Shown here one piece after another: positions 1-7,464 of a DNA stretch of 9,969 nt. The position numbers and the translations under genes were made by a program. This stretch comes from Burkholderiales bacterium (lineage in GTDB: Bacteria > Pseudomonadota > Gammaproteobacteria > Burkholderiales > Burkholderiaceae_D): positions 1 to 9,969 of the forward strand of contig SYFN01000224.1 of assembly GCA_005800405.1 (NCBI GenBank), written 5' to 3'. The notes below the pieces were generated by a model, which was not told where the DNA came from, ran no database searches, and worked only from the letters and a program-made list of their open reading frames with translations. The first letter of the stretch is position 1; every line of letters begins with the position of its first letter.

Positions 1-379
1 GCGCGGCGCCGCGCCAGCGCGGCAGTAATGACGCATGAATGTTAATGCAGCCAAGCCGCGGTATCCGCAACGCCGATGAAGGCAAAATGAGGCCATACGC
101 AGCCACCACCATTACGTCATGCGGCGTATCGCGCAGCAAGGCCTGTGCTTGGGCTGCGGTTTCGGAATATTTACCGTCGGTTTTCAACGAGACTGGCTGC
201 GCCGCCGGAATGCCATATTGTTGCGCGAGCTGTTTGACGGGAGAGGGTTGTAACTGCATCCCTCGCCCGGCAGGCCGATCGGGCTGGGTAAGCACCAGTG
301 GCAAATCGAAACCCGCCTGATGCAAAGCGACAAGGGCGACGGCCGCGAACTCGGGCGTGCCGGCGAAAATGACTTTCAT
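1..379 (-). CDS. fmt: Methionyl-tRNA formyltransferase, N-terminal 126 residues (3' end outside window)
   Basis: Fmt transfers a formyl group from 10-formyl-tetrahydrofolate to Met-tRNAfMet in the cytoplasm, preparing it for translation initiation. The minus strand from the ATG at 379-377 reads without interruption to the window edge. It begins [13 protein letters not shown], followed by [10 protein letters not shown] (residues 31-40), SPVK (46-49), the Rossmann-fold strand [13 protein letters not shown] (88-100) and the active-site block [16 protein letters not shown] (111-126). N113 and H115 correspond to the family's catalytic Asn and His; the third catalytic residue, an Asp, is beyond the edge. 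The start lies 3 bases after the def stop codon, so the two genes are probably co-transcribed and coupled. There is no strong Shine-Dalgarno sequence of its own. The visible part shows no damage. Identification is firm; only the missing C-terminal half cannot be judged. Confidence 0.95.
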   Translation of the reverse strand, partial: MKVIFAGTPEFAAVALVALHQAGFDLPLVLTQPDRPAGRGMQLQPSPVKQLAQQYGIPAAQPVSLKTDGKYSETAAQAQALLRDTPHDVMVVAAYGLILPSSALRIPRLGCINIHASLLPRWRGAA

Positions 380-382
380 TGA

Positions 383-916
383 TTAACGCACCGGGACTGG
401 CTGACGATCTTTTTTGAGCTCGCGCTCTTCTTTCTGCAGTTTGCTCTTGATGCGATTGCGCTTGAGCGGGGAGAGATATTCCACAAACACCTTGCCGCGT
501 AAGTGATCCATTTCATGCTGAACACAGACTGCTAGCAGACCGTCTGCTTCAAATTCGCTGGCGATACCATCAACATTTAGCGCCCGCACGCGTACCTGCG
601 ATGGGCGCTCGACACCATCAAAAATGCCGGGCACGGACAAGCAGCCTTCGTCGTACACACTGCGCTGTTCGCTGGACCAAAGGATTTCAGGATTGATGAG
701 CACCTGTAACTGATCACGCGTTTCGGAAACATCGAGCACGATAACTTGCTCCTGCACATCAATTTGCGTTGCAGCCAAGCCTATTCCTGGCGCTTCGTAC
801 ATGGTTTCTGCCATGTCGGCGACCAATTGTTTGAGTCGATCATCAAGCACCGTCACCGGTTTGGCGATCTTGTGCAAGCGGCTATCGGGGTAACGGAGGA
901 TTGTTCGTAGAGACAT
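383..916 (-). CDS. def: Peptide deformylase
   Basis: Def is a metal-dependent hydrolase that removes the N-formyl group from nascent proteins at the ribosome. All three family motifs are present in a 177-aa product: GIGLAATQ (residues 44-51), EGCLS (90-94) and QHEMDH (133-138). C92, H134 and H138 would bind the metal (usually Fe2+) and E135 is the catalytic acid/base. The length is close to the usual 165-180 aa. I chose the ATG at 916-914 ([14 protein letters not shown]) because family members begin this way. An upstream in-frame ATG at 970 would add 18 residues that do not resemble the family; neither start has a clear Shine-Dalgarno. The C-terminal tail after residue 150 is Lys/Glu/Arg-rich, as is common in proteobacterial homologues. 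It is first in the def-fmt pair and is transcribed away from the LysM-dprA genes. Confidence 0.95.
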   Translation of the reverse strand: MSLRTILRYPDSRLHKIAKPVTVLDDRLKQLVADMAETMYEAPGIGLAATQIDVQEQVIVLDVSETRDQLQVLINPEILWSSEQRSVYDEGCLSVPGIFDGVERPSQVRVRALNVDGIASEFEADGLLAVCVQHEMDHLRGKVFVEYLSPLKRNRIKSKLQKEERELKKDRQPVPVR

Positions 917-1045
917 ACAGCTTTTGCGCAACAAAGACGAAAAAATCAGTGATTCCAAAACAGCAGCCATTCATGTTCGTGCAAAATCCACAGCGCATTT
1001 TGTGATAGCCAGCCCTGTTCCGATAGTCACAAACAAGAGTGAAAG
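917..1045. promoter_or_regulatory. Divergent intergenic region between def and the LysM gene, with a 7-bp dyad
   Basis: These 129 bases must hold promoters for both directions. A perfect inverted repeat, TTTGTGA (999-1005) and TCACAAA (1027-1033), is separated by 21 bases. For the plus strand, TTGTGA (1000-1005) and GATAGT (1022-1027) form a possible -35/-10 pair with 16-base spacing, each matching consensus at 4 of 6 positions. For the minus strand, the other arm gives TTGTGA again, with TATCAC (1007-1002) 19 bases away, which is weaker. The arms resemble CRP half-sites but lie much too far apart for a single CRP site. The dyad is directly visible; its regulatory role is an inference. Confidence 0.35.
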
Positions 1046-2089
1046 ATGATGAAAGAGTGTAGCACAGCCGTCCTGTTGTTTCTGTTCGTTCTGGTTCCGC
1101 AGGCAGTGGCCAAGGCGCGTTGCGAGCTTTTAACGACCGCGCCTAATACCCACAGGGTGAAAGAAGGCGACACCTTGTGGCAAATCGCTGCGACCTTTCT
1201 GGAAAATCCGTGGTGCTGGAGCACCGTCTGGGAACGCAATCGTGAACAGATTCGGGATCTCCGCTGGATTTATCCAGGTCAGACGATCTACTTTGATCGT
1301 GAACGACAGCAACTGAGTTTGCGGCAAAGCGACGCCGGGTCCGTGGTCCATCGCTCGCCATCGGTACGCACGGAAAGCCTGCGCGCCACGCCCTTTCCTT
1401 TGATCGCATCCGAGCTTGGACAAAGGCTGAACAAGACGACTTCGGTGCCAGCCGATGCGCTGGTACTGGCGCCGCAGGTCGCGGCTCTCGCGGATGGCCG
1501 GCGAATGGCCGCAATGGGCGATGCTATCTTGGTGTCCGGCGCATTGAATGATCAAACACTGTTCCAGGTGATCCGTCCCCTGCAAACGATCGCCGATCCT
1601 GATACGGGCAAGCCGCTGGCACTAACCAGTCTGCGCGTGGGCACGGCTCACCTGCTGAGAGTGGGAAGCGATGGGATGCATCAATTCAAGGTCGCCTCGT
1701 CTGATGCCGAAATTCTGCTTGGGGACCGGCTTGTGCCGTTGATAAACCGCGAGCAGCAACGCTGGTTGCCTCATCCGACGCCAGCTCTCTCGGGACGTGT
1801 GGCCGTCGTGCTGAGAGGTGCGACATGGGCCAGCGTAAATGACGTTGTGGCCATCAATCGGGGGCTGCGCCAGGGTCTGGACAATGGCAGCGTCGTCGCC
1901 GTAGTACAGCACGTTAGAATTCACCGCAGAGCCAACCAGCCTACCCTGAATGTATTCATGCCTGATGACATTGCCACCCTGTTGGTCTTTGACGTTGCCG
2001 AAGAGGCTGCGCTGGCTCTGCTAATGCGTGCCAGAGATTCCTTCACGATCGGGGATACGGTTGAGTCCGTCGACGAGGACGTGCGATGA
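1046..2089 (+). CDS. Exported LysM-domain protein, probably peptidoglycan-binding
   Basis: The 347-aa product starts with a signal peptide: a short charged start, a hydrophobic core at about residues 8-18, and a likely cleavage after the VPQAVA segment near residue 22. There is no lipobox. A single LysM domain at about residues 36-84 begins HRVKEGDTLWQIA and ends RWIYPGQTIYF. It carries the NPWCWSTVWERN segment typical of the longer LysM variant found next to dprA in Burkholderiales. LysM domains bind N-acetylglucosamine in peptidoglycan. The remaining 260 residues show no catalytic motif I recognise, so I predict a periplasmic or envelope-associated cell-wall-binding protein of unknown specific role. 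The start ATG at 1046 follows a GAGTGAAAG stretch; the ATG at 1049 is an alternative. Its stop overlaps the dprA start (ATGA, 2086-2089), so the genes are probably translated together. Confidence 0.88.
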   Translation: MMKECSTAVLLFLFVLVPQAVAKARCELLTTAPNTHRVKEGDTLWQIAATFLENPWCWSTVWERNREQIRDLRWIYPGQTIYFDRERQQLSLRQSDAGSVVHRSPSVRTESLRATPFPLIASELGQRLNKTTSVPADALVLAPQVAALADGRRMAAMGDAILVSGALNDQTLFQVIRPLQTIADPDTGKPLALTSLRVGTAHLLRVGSDGMHQFKVASSDAEILLGDRLVPLINREQQRWLPHPTPALSGRVAVVLRGATWASVNDVVAINRGLRQGLDNGSVVAVVQHVRIHRRANQPTLNVFMPDDIATLLVFDVAEEAALALLMRARDSFTIGDTVESVDEDVR

Positions 2090-3204
2090 CATGCGCTGAA
2101 GAACTGTCGTCTTGGATTAAGTTGATGGATACCGAAGGTGTCGGTCCGCAAACCGCACGCGAACTACTGACACGTTTTGGATTGCCTTCGGACATTTTCG
2201 TTGCAGGGTTTTCTGCGTTACAAAAATACGTTCCAGAAAAAATAGCCCATGCGCTCTGCGCTCCCGTTTCTGAAATCTTGCAAGCCAAAATAGGCCGCAC
2301 ACTGACATGGGCGGATCATCCGGATAATCATGTCCTTACGCTCGCCGACCATCACTACCCAAAATCACTGCTTAATATCACCGATCCGCCGCCCGTTATT
2401 TATGCCAAAGGTAATATCGCTCTTCTGACACGCCCTTCGGTTGCCGTTGTGGGCAGTCGCAATGCGACGAAACAAGGCATGCAAAATGCGGAAAGATTTG
2501 CTCAGGTACTCAGTGCTGCAGGACTGACCGTCATATCAGGCCTGGCCCTTGGAATTGATGCCGCCGCTCATCGGGGGGCTTTACTCCACACGCGAACTGA
2601 GCATGATGGCGGCTCCACTGTGGCGGTTACCGGCACTGGTCTGGATTTAGTTTATCCGGCACGCAATCGGGCACTGGCTCATCAAATCGCCGAAGCAGGA
2701 TGCCTGCTCAGCGAGTATCCATTGGGCACACCCGCGATAGCGTCGAACTTCCCGCGACGTAACCGCATCATTAGTGGTCTAGCGATGGGTGTGCTGGTGG
2801 TTGAAGCCGCTGCACAATCCGGCTCGCTGATCACGGCACGCAGCGCATTGGAACAAGGTCGAGAGGTATTTGCAATTCCTGGCTCGATTCACTCTCCCCT
2901 GTCGAAGGGTTGCCATGTACTGATACGTCAGGGTGCCAAGCTGGTGGAGACCGCTCAAGATATTCTGGAAGAACTGCGCTGGAGTCCCGGTAATTTACCT
3001 GTACCCACACCGAATGACGCCGTGCAAATCGATCCATCATTACAACAATTGCTTGAGGTCGCTGGTTGTGACCCAGTGTCCGTTGACCAACTTTTACAAC
3101 GGTCTGATTGGTCTGTCGCAGAGGTTCAGGCGGGATTGCTGACGCTGGAGATAAATGGACAAATGGAATTGCTGCCGGGCGGACAGTATCGGCGTATTGG
3201 TTGA
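2086..3204 (+). CDS. dprA: DNA processing protein DprA (Smf)
   Basis: DprA binds single-stranded DNA taken up during natural transformation and loads RecA onto it in the cytoplasm; it is also present in many bacteria not known to be competent. The 372-aa protein has an N-terminal helix-hairpin-helix/SAM-like region (about 1-75) with GVGPQTARELL. A Rossmann-like core (about 85-295) follows with GSRNAT (123-128), SGLALGIDAAAH (151-162), the basic NFPRRNRIISGL (221-232), GSLITARSALEQGR (246-259) and AIPGS (263-267). A small C-terminal winged-helix-like domain occupies about 315-372. All these match full-length DprA. The ATG is preceded by GAGGA at 2075-2079, a good Shine-Dalgarno inside the LysM gene, and overlaps that gene's stop by 4 bases. 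I see no damage. Confidence 0.96.
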   Translation: MTCAEELSSWIKLMDTEGVGPQTARELLTRFGLPSDIFVAGFSALQKYVPEKIAHALCAPVSEILQAKIGRTLTWADHPDNHVLTLADHHYPKSLLNITDPPPVIYAKGNIALLTRPSVAVVGSRNATKQGMQNAERFAQVLSAAGLTVISGLALGIDAAAHRGALLHTRTEHDGGSTVAVTGTGLDLVYPARNRALAHQIAEAGCLLSEYPLGTPAIASNFPRRNRIISGLAMGVLVVEAAAQSGSLITARSALEQGREVFAIPGSIHSPLSKGCHVLIRQGAKLVETAQDILEELRWSPGNLPVPTPNDAVQIDPSLQQLLEVAGCDPVSVDQLLQRSDWSVAEVQAGLLTLEINGQMELLPGGQYRRIG

Positions 3205-3549
3205 ACCTTCAAGAAATTTTTGAGGAAGCGCTGAATAAACAAAACCGTAAAATTTGTCGCCGTAAACCTGGCATCAATTTCTTGATTTTCCTCACTGCGC
3301 CCTCGGACAACCACACCCTCTCTTCGTAAAACACAATTTTATTAAGTACTCCCAATTTGACAGGTTATTTCCTCGGGTCTTTGAATTGTTTTCAAACAAA
3401 AGTCTCGGCGCCAATAATATCCCCTAAGCTGCTGAAATTAAAAGAAAAAATCTTGTTTAAAGAAAAAACGCCGGTTCCTGAATAAATATCAAACAAAGTT
3501 TTTGAGGGCTGCGCTTGTGCCAGTGGCCTTATACGGCTACATTATCAGG
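3205..3549 (+). promoter_or_regulatory. AT-rich 345-base gap upstream of smg with a possible promoter
   Basis: No convincing gene is seen here, and the stretch is visibly AT-richer than the genes on either side. A perfect TTGACA -35 at 3357-3362 is followed 18 bases later by TTGAAT (3381-3386, 4 of 6 with the -10 consensus), a plausible sigma-70 promoter for smg. A short dyad, TTTGAA (3380-3385) and TTCAAA (3391-3396), overlaps this -10 region. Further on, a 10-base direct repeat AAAGAAAAAA occurs at 3441-3450 and 3459-3468. No hairpin with a T-run that would be a clear dprA terminator was found. If the promoter is real, the smg transcript carries a leader of more than 100 bases. Confidence 0.35.
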
Positions 3550-4026
3550 ATGTTCGAGGTACTTGTTTATCTGTACGAAACCTATTACCGACCAGATGCT
3601 TGCCCGGACTCAGCGGCGCTCGCCAAAAAATTATCGGCTGTAGGTTTCGAAGAAGAAGAAATTTCCAGTGCCCTTGGCTGGTTGACCGATCTCGCCGAAA
3701 CCACCAACGAGATGTTCAGCCAGCAGGCGCGTCAGACGGCATTCTCGTTTGGCTTTCGCGTCTACGCCGAGCAGGAGTACGAGGCGTTGGGAACGCTCGC
3801 CATCGGTTTCATTGAATTTCTGGAGTCCGCTGAAGTTATCAATGCGATTCAGCGTGAAATCGTTATCGAGCGTGCTTGTGCGATCAACGAATCACCTGTT
3901 CAGCTCGATAAACTCAAAGTCATCGTTTTAATGGTGCTCTGGAGCCAAGGCAAGGAACCCGACGGGCTGATCCTCGACGAGTTGTTCATCGACGAAGAAG
4001 ACGCCAGACCACCGATTTACCACTGA
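3550..4026 (+). CDS. smg: Smg family protein (DUF494)
   Basis: Smg is a small cytoplasmic protein of unknown molecular role, widely conserved next to dprA in beta- and gammaproteobacteria. The 158-aa product starts [20 protein letters not shown] and continues with the acidic [14 protein letters not shown] and the family-typical [10 protein letters not shown] and [14 protein letters not shown] segments, ending in an acidic patch. Its length is close to that of Escherichia coli Smg (157 aa). The ATG at 3550 fits the family start but has only AGG immediately before it. An in-frame GTG at 3517 has a better-placed GAGGG (3504-3508) 8 bases upstream and would add 11 residues, so the true start is uncertain. 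A TTG at 3502 is also in frame but unlikely. Confidence 0.92.
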   Translation: MFEVLVYLYETYYRPDACPDSAALAKKLSAVGFEEEEISSALGWLTDLAETTNEMFSQQARQTAFSFGFRVYAEQEYEALGTLAIGFIEFLESAEVINAIQREIVIERACAINESPVQLDKLKVIVLMVLWSQGKEPDGLILDELFIDEEDARPPIYH

Positions 4027-4053
4027 TTCCGGCCTCTTTCCAGCCGTACCCGC

Positions 4054-4071
4054 CGCAAGACCCTCCTTGCG
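4054..4071 (+). other. Hairpin shortly after smg, not a clear terminator
   Basis: CGCAAG (4054-4059) and CTTGCG (4066-4071) form a perfect 6-bp stem with a 6-base loop, 27 bases after the smg stop. There is no run of T after it, so it does not meet the usual pattern of a Rho-independent terminator. It may stabilise the smg mRNA end or be chance. Confidence 0.25.
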
Positions 4072-4112
4072 AATTCCCGGACAACCCGCTTATCATTGGC
4101 CGCATTTAACCA

Positions 4113-4149
4113 ATAATTGCCAAAATATCAGCGATTTCCCGGCAATTAT
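4113..4149 (+). repeat. Perfect 9-bp inverted repeat in the topB leader
   Basis: ATAATTGCC (4113-4121) and GGCAATTAT (4141-4149) are exact reverse complements separated by 19 bases, 76 bases before the topB ATG. Just upstream, ATTGG (4095-4099) and CCAAT (4110-4114) form a smaller dyad that overlaps its left edge. This could be an operator for a dimeric repressor, or an mRNA hairpin affecting topB expression. No well-matched -35/-10 pair was found in the 198 bases between smg and topB, so I cannot place the dyad relative to a promoter. Confidence 0.4.
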
Positions 4150-4224
4150 CAGGTGCCGACCCACAAGGCATGTGCACTGGCAGAGAAAGTTGCCAAGCAA
4201 ACATGTCCGACTACCGGACTATTC

Positions 4225-6918
4225 ATGACCAAAACCCTCATCATCGCCGAGAAGCCCTCTGTCGCGAATGACATCGCGAAGAGCCTCGGGGGCTTCACCA
4301 AGCACGATGAGTATTTCGAATCTGACAATTACGTACTTTCATCTTCCGTCGGCCATCTCGTGGAAATCGCTGCGCCCGAGGAGCATGACGTTAAACGCGG
4401 CAAGTGGTCATTTGCCAATTTGCCGATGATTCCGCCGTATTTCGCACTCAACCCCATACAGAAAACCGAATCACGCCTGAAACTGCTTAACAAACTGCTC
4501 AAGCGCAAAGATGTAGGTGCCATCATCAATGCCTGTGACGCGGGACGCGAAGGCGAACTGATTTTCCGGCTGATTGTTCAATACGCGAAAGCCAAGCAGC
4601 CCATCAAACGTTTGTGGCTGCAATCGATGACCCAGGGCGCTATCCGCGATGCCTTTCAGCATTTGCGCGATGACACCGAAATGCTGCCCCTTGCCGATGC
4701 CGCGCGTTGCCGCAGCGAAGCCGACTGGCTGATCGGTATCAATGGGACCCGCGCGATGACGGCCTTCAATTCCAAGGAGGGCGGTTTTTATCTGACCACT
4801 GTGGGTCGTGTGCAAACACCTACACTCTCCATCGTTGTTGAGCGCGAAGAAAAAATCAAACGCTTTATTCCCAGGGATTACTGGGAAGTACGCGCTGAAT
4901 TCGTTTGTGCCGCTGGCATGTATGAAGGACGCTGGCTGGACACCAAGTTTAAAAAAGATGAAACCGATCCTGAAAAGCGCGCAGAACGCTTGTGGAGCAA
5001 GGCGGCTGCCGAGTCCATCGTCGCTGCATGTCGAGGCAAGACAGGTGTAGTCACCGAAGAGTCACGACCCAGCACATCCATGGCGCCGGCGCTGTTTGGC
5101 CTGACCAGCCTGCAGCGTGAAGCCAATGCCCGCTTTGGTTTTTCGGCCAAGAATACGCTGGGTCTGGCGCAGGCGCTGTACGAGCGGCACAAGGTACAAA
5201 CCTATCCTCGTACCGATTCTCGTCACCTGCCCGAAGATTATCTGCCCACGGTAACCCAGACGCTGGAAACCCTGAGTGAAAGCAATAATTATTATCCGTT
5301 TACCGCGCAAATTCTCAACAGCAAATGGGTAAAGCCGAACAAACGTATTTTCGACAACACAAAAATCAGTGATCACTTCGCGATCATTCCAACCACACAG
5401 GCACCGAAAAATCTCTCTGAGCCTGAGCAAAAACTCTATGATCTCGTTGTTCGTCGATTCATGGCCGTGTTTTTCCCTGCTGCCGAATATCTAATCACGA
5501 CCCGCCATACGGAGGTCTCCGGCCATCAGTTCAAGACCGAAGGGAAAATTCTCACCAGTCCTGGCTGGCTAACGGTGTACGGCAAGGAAGCGATCGAGCC
5601 TAGCAAAGACGCGAAAGAAGGCGAGACCACTGGCATGCTGGTGCCAGTGGCCAAAGACGAGAAGGTAAAGTCCGATAAAGTCGAAACACAAAGCCTCGTC
5701 ACCAAACCATCTGCACGCTATTCAGAAGCGACGCTGCTCTCAGCGATGGAGGGAGCGGGCAAATTGGTTGATGATGAAGATCTGCGCGATGCGATGGCAG
5801 GCAAAGGTCTGGGCACACCGGCCACTCGTGCAGCCATCATCGAAGGTCTGCTGAATGAAAAATATCTGGTGCGCGAGGCGCGGGAACTGATCCCTACGGC
5901 CAAGGCCTTCCAGCTTATGACCTTGTTGCGTGGCTTGGGTGTGTCCGAGCTCACCGCACCAGAGCTCACGGGTGGATGGGAATTCAAGCTCGCGCAAATG
6001 GAACGTGGCAACATCAGTCGCGAAGAATTCATGCGTGAAATTGCGCAAATGACGCAAATCATCGTCAAACGCGCAAAAGAATATGACAACGACACCATCC
6101 CCGGTGACTACGCAACGCTCAAGACACCCTGCCCGAACTGCGGCAGCGTTGTAAAAGAAAACTATCGTCGCTTTGCGTGTACGAAGTGTGAATTCTCGAT
6201 GAGCAAAACACCGGGGGGCCGTCAGTTCGAAGTCGCCGAAGTCGAAGAACTGCTGACCGAGCGCACCGTCGGCCCGCTGCAAGGTTTCCGATCGAAGATG
6301 GGCCGGCCTTTTGCGGCGATACTCAAGATATCACACGACGAGGAAATCAAAAACTACAAATTGGAATTCGATTTTGGCCAGAGCGGCGCAGATGACGAAA
6401 ATACCGAGCCAGTCGATCTTAGTGGGCAAACATCATTGGGAGCTTGCCCGAAATGCGGTAGCGGCGTGTATGAGGTGGGCCTCGCTTATTTCTGTGAAAA
6501 AGCACTGGCCAAACCCAAAGCTTGCGACTTCCGTAGTGGTCGTATCATCTTGCAGCAGGAAATTCTGCCCGAACAGATGGTCAAGTTACTCAATGAAGGG
6601 CGCACGGACCTGCTGCCTGGCTTTGTGTCGCAACGCACGCGCCGACCTTTCAAAGCCTATCTGGCCAAGGGCGCAGATGGTAAGGTAAGTTTTGAATTCG
6701 AGCCGCGCAAAGGCAAGCCCGGTGCGAAAGAGACCGGCGCTGAAGACGGTGAGAACGAGACCACATCGACGACGGCAAAAAATGCTGTGAAAAAAGTGGC
6801 TGCCAAAACACCGGTGAAAGCCGCAGCCAAAAAAGTGGTCGCCAAAAAAGCCGTTGCTAAAAAGGCGGCTGCGAAAAAAGCTGTCGCCAAAAAATCCAGC
6901 ACAAAAAAAATGGCCTGA
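4225..6918 (+). CDS. topB: DNA topoisomerase III, long form with zinc modules and Lys/Ala-rich tail
   Basis: TopB is a type IA topoisomerase that cuts and rejoins one DNA strand, relaxing or decatenating DNA with Mg2+. Starting at MTKTLIIAEKPSVAND, the 897-aa protein has a TOPRIM domain with E9 and DAGREGELI (D105-E111). The second Asp of the E. coli DxD motif is Gly here, a variant also common in other TopB groups. The active-site block is QTYPRTDSRHLPED, with the predicted nucleophile Y327 and R329. Two four-cysteine modules follow: C636/C639/C652/C655 and C741/C744/C757/C767. Residues from about 850 form a Lys/Ala-rich basic tail, including four tandem AKKA-type pentads (872-891). E. coli TopB is only about 650 aa, so the extra length is the C-terminal modules and tail. 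An in-frame TTG at 4117 would add 36 residues with no resemblance to the family and was rejected. Only a weak GGA (4216-4218) precedes the chosen ATG. Confidence 0.95.
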   Translation: MTKTLIIAEKPSVANDIAKSLGGFTKHDEYFESDNYVLSSSVGHLVEIAAPEEHDVKRGKWSFANLPMIPPYFALNPIQKTESRLKLLNKLLKRKDVGAIINACDAGREGELIFRLIVQYAKAKQPIKRLWLQSMTQGAIRDAFQHLRDDTEMLPLADAARCRSEADWLIGINGTRAMTAFNSKEGGFYLTTVGRVQTPTLSIVVEREEKIKRFIPRDYWEVRAEFVCAAGMYEGRWLDTKFKKDETDPEKRAERLWSKAAAESIVAACRGKTGVVTEESRPSTSMAPALFGLTSLQREANARFGFSAKNTLGLAQALYERHKVQTYPRTDSRHLPEDYLPTVTQTLETLSESNNYYPFTAQILNSKWVKPNKRIFDNTKISDHFAIIPTTQAPKNLSEPEQKLYDLVVRRFMAVFFPAAEYLITTRHTEVSGHQFKTEGKILTSPGWLTVYGKEAIEPSKDAKEGETTGMLVPVAKDEKVKSDKVETQSLVTKPSARYSEATLLSAMEGAGKLVDDEDLRDAMAGKGLGTPATRAAIIEGLLNEKYLVREARELIPTAKAFQLMTLLRGLGVSELTAPELTGGWEFKLAQMERGNISREEFMREIAQMTQIIVKRAKEYDNDTIPGDYATLKTPCPNCGSVVKENYRRFACTKCEFSMSKTPGGRQFEVAEVEELLTERTVGPLQGFRSKMGRPFAAILKISHDEEIKNYKLEFDFGQSGADDENTEPVDLSGQTSLGACPKCGSGVYEVGLAYFCEKALAKPKACDFRSGRIILQQEILPEQMVKLLNEGRTDLLPGFVSQRTRRPFKAYLAKGADGKVSFEFEPRKGKPGAKETGAEDGENETTSTTAKNAVKKVAAKTPVKAAAKKVVAKKAVAKKAAAKKAVAKKSSTKKMA
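6838..6897 (+). repeat. Four tandem 15-base units encoding the AKKA tail of TopB
   Basis: Four consecutive 15-base units encode VAKKA, VAKKA, AAKKA and VAKKS. Codons vary between units (gcc/gct/gcg for Ala, aaa/aag for Lys), so the protein pattern is better conserved than the DNA, which suggests selection on the basic tail and not a recent slippage array. An A8 run (6903-6910) lies just downstream, a likely hot spot for length change or sequencing error. Confidence 0.75.
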
Positions 6919-7099
6919 ACACTCAATCGGGTTATCTGACCTGTATCAAGCAAAGCGAGTAGCCTTGCGTGAACTCATTGCTGCCCGCGCTATCCCGAAC
7001 TTTCACGATCCATTCCGCTTCTACTGATTGCATGTCGATGCAGTCGTCTGGTACGTCGTCGTTATACGTACTGCCTTCTTATCTTTGCGGGAGTAATTT
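6919..7099 (+). other. Intergenic region between topB and the lipoprotein gene
   Basis: I found no gene and no convincing terminator in these 181 bases. Two small dyads are present: TGCAT (7029-7033) with ATGCA (7038-7042), and GTACGT (7051-7056) with ACGTAC (7066-7071). A TATACG (7063-7068) could be a -10 element, but no matching -35 is seen at the right distance. A clear Shine-Dalgarno, GGGAG (7089-7093), ends the region. Confidence 0.3.
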
Positions 7100-7390
7100 A
7101 TGACCAAGTGGATGATACCCATGGCTTGCGCCGTGCTGTTGAGTGCGTGTGCAGGAACAACCGGCGGCAGTTCAGGTGAAGTGAAAGAGAAAAGCTCGGG
7201 GACCTCAGGCGGCAGCACAAGCACAATGCTCTCCGATTCCGGCAGCGACGGCTCGACCGGCAGCGGATCTTCCTCCGGTACACCTTCAGGATCGAGCATG
7301 GGCGGTACTGGCACCGACATAGCCGGCACCACTAGCCCCACCCCACGTACAACTCCGGCACCCGCGCCGCGCCCCGGTACGGGTCAGTAA
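7100..7390 (+). CDS. Small Ser/Gly/Thr-rich lipoprotein of unknown function
   Basis: The 96-aa product has a lipoprotein signal: MTKW, a hydrophobic stretch, and the lipobox LSAC with the predicted lipidated cysteine at residue 17. The +2 residue is Ala, which favours the outer membrane in Gram-negative bacteria. The mature part (about 80 aa) is low-complexity, rich in Ser, Gly and Thr, with a Pro/Thr-rich end (about residues 77-96). It has no domain I recognise and is probably unstructured. GGGAG lies 6 bases before the ATG, which supports a real gene. It sits alone between topB and the transporter. The TAA stop is followed by 36 sense codons in the same frame, leading directly into the transporter ATG; I regard this as probably coincidental. 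Such composition can give spurious gene calls, but the lipobox plus ribosome site argue for a true one. Confidence 0.75.
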   Translation: MTKWMIPMACAVLLSACAGTTGGSSGEVKEKSSGTSGGSTSTMLSDSGSDGSTGSGSSSGTPSGSSMGGTGTDIAGTTSPTPRTTPAPAPRPGTGQ

Positions 7391-7425
7391 ACGCGGACAC
7401 ATCCTGTATGCCTTTGCGCGCTGAT

Positions 7426-7464
7426 GCATGCAGGGTGTGTGGGAATCAGGCGCTTGCTGCATGC
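7426..7464 (+). promoter_or_regulatory. Perfect 8-bp inverted repeat upstream of the transporter
   Basis: GCATGCAG (7426-7433) and CTGCATGC (7457-7464) are exact reverse complements with a 23-base spacer; the pairing extends to 10 with one G-T wobble in RNA. The right arm ends two bases before a possible -10, TACACT (7467-7472, 4 of 6), for which no good -35 is visible. The position, 35 bases before the transporter ATG, suits an operator or an mRNA stem that controls the three-gene unit. The dyad is observed; the role is inferred. Confidence 0.4.

Noticed and set aside
39..320. Plus-strand open frame of 93 codons at the left edge
   Set aside because: It lies opposite fmt, whose minus-strand translation is strongly conserved.
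917..970. 18-residue N-terminal extension of def
   Set aside because: Family members begin near MSxRxIL, and the upstream ATG has no ribosome site.
999..1033. Single CRP-type operator
   Set aside because: A CRP site has TGTGA and TCACA about 6 bases apart, whereas here the core arms are more than 20 bases apart.
4117..4224. 36-residue N-terminal extension of topB from a TTG
   Set aside because: The added residues do not resemble the family, which starts at the TLIIAEKPS segment, and the TTG falls inside the dyad.
5740..6282. Minus-strand open frame of 180 codons inside topB
   Set aside because: It lies fully antisense to conserved topoisomerase and zinc-module sequence and shows no recognisable motif.
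7021..7341. Minus-strand open frame of 106 codons opposite the lipoprotein gene
   Set aside because: It mirrors the Ser/Gly-rich repeats as Pro/Glu-rich sequence, and the plus strand has the lipobox and a Shine-Dalgarno.
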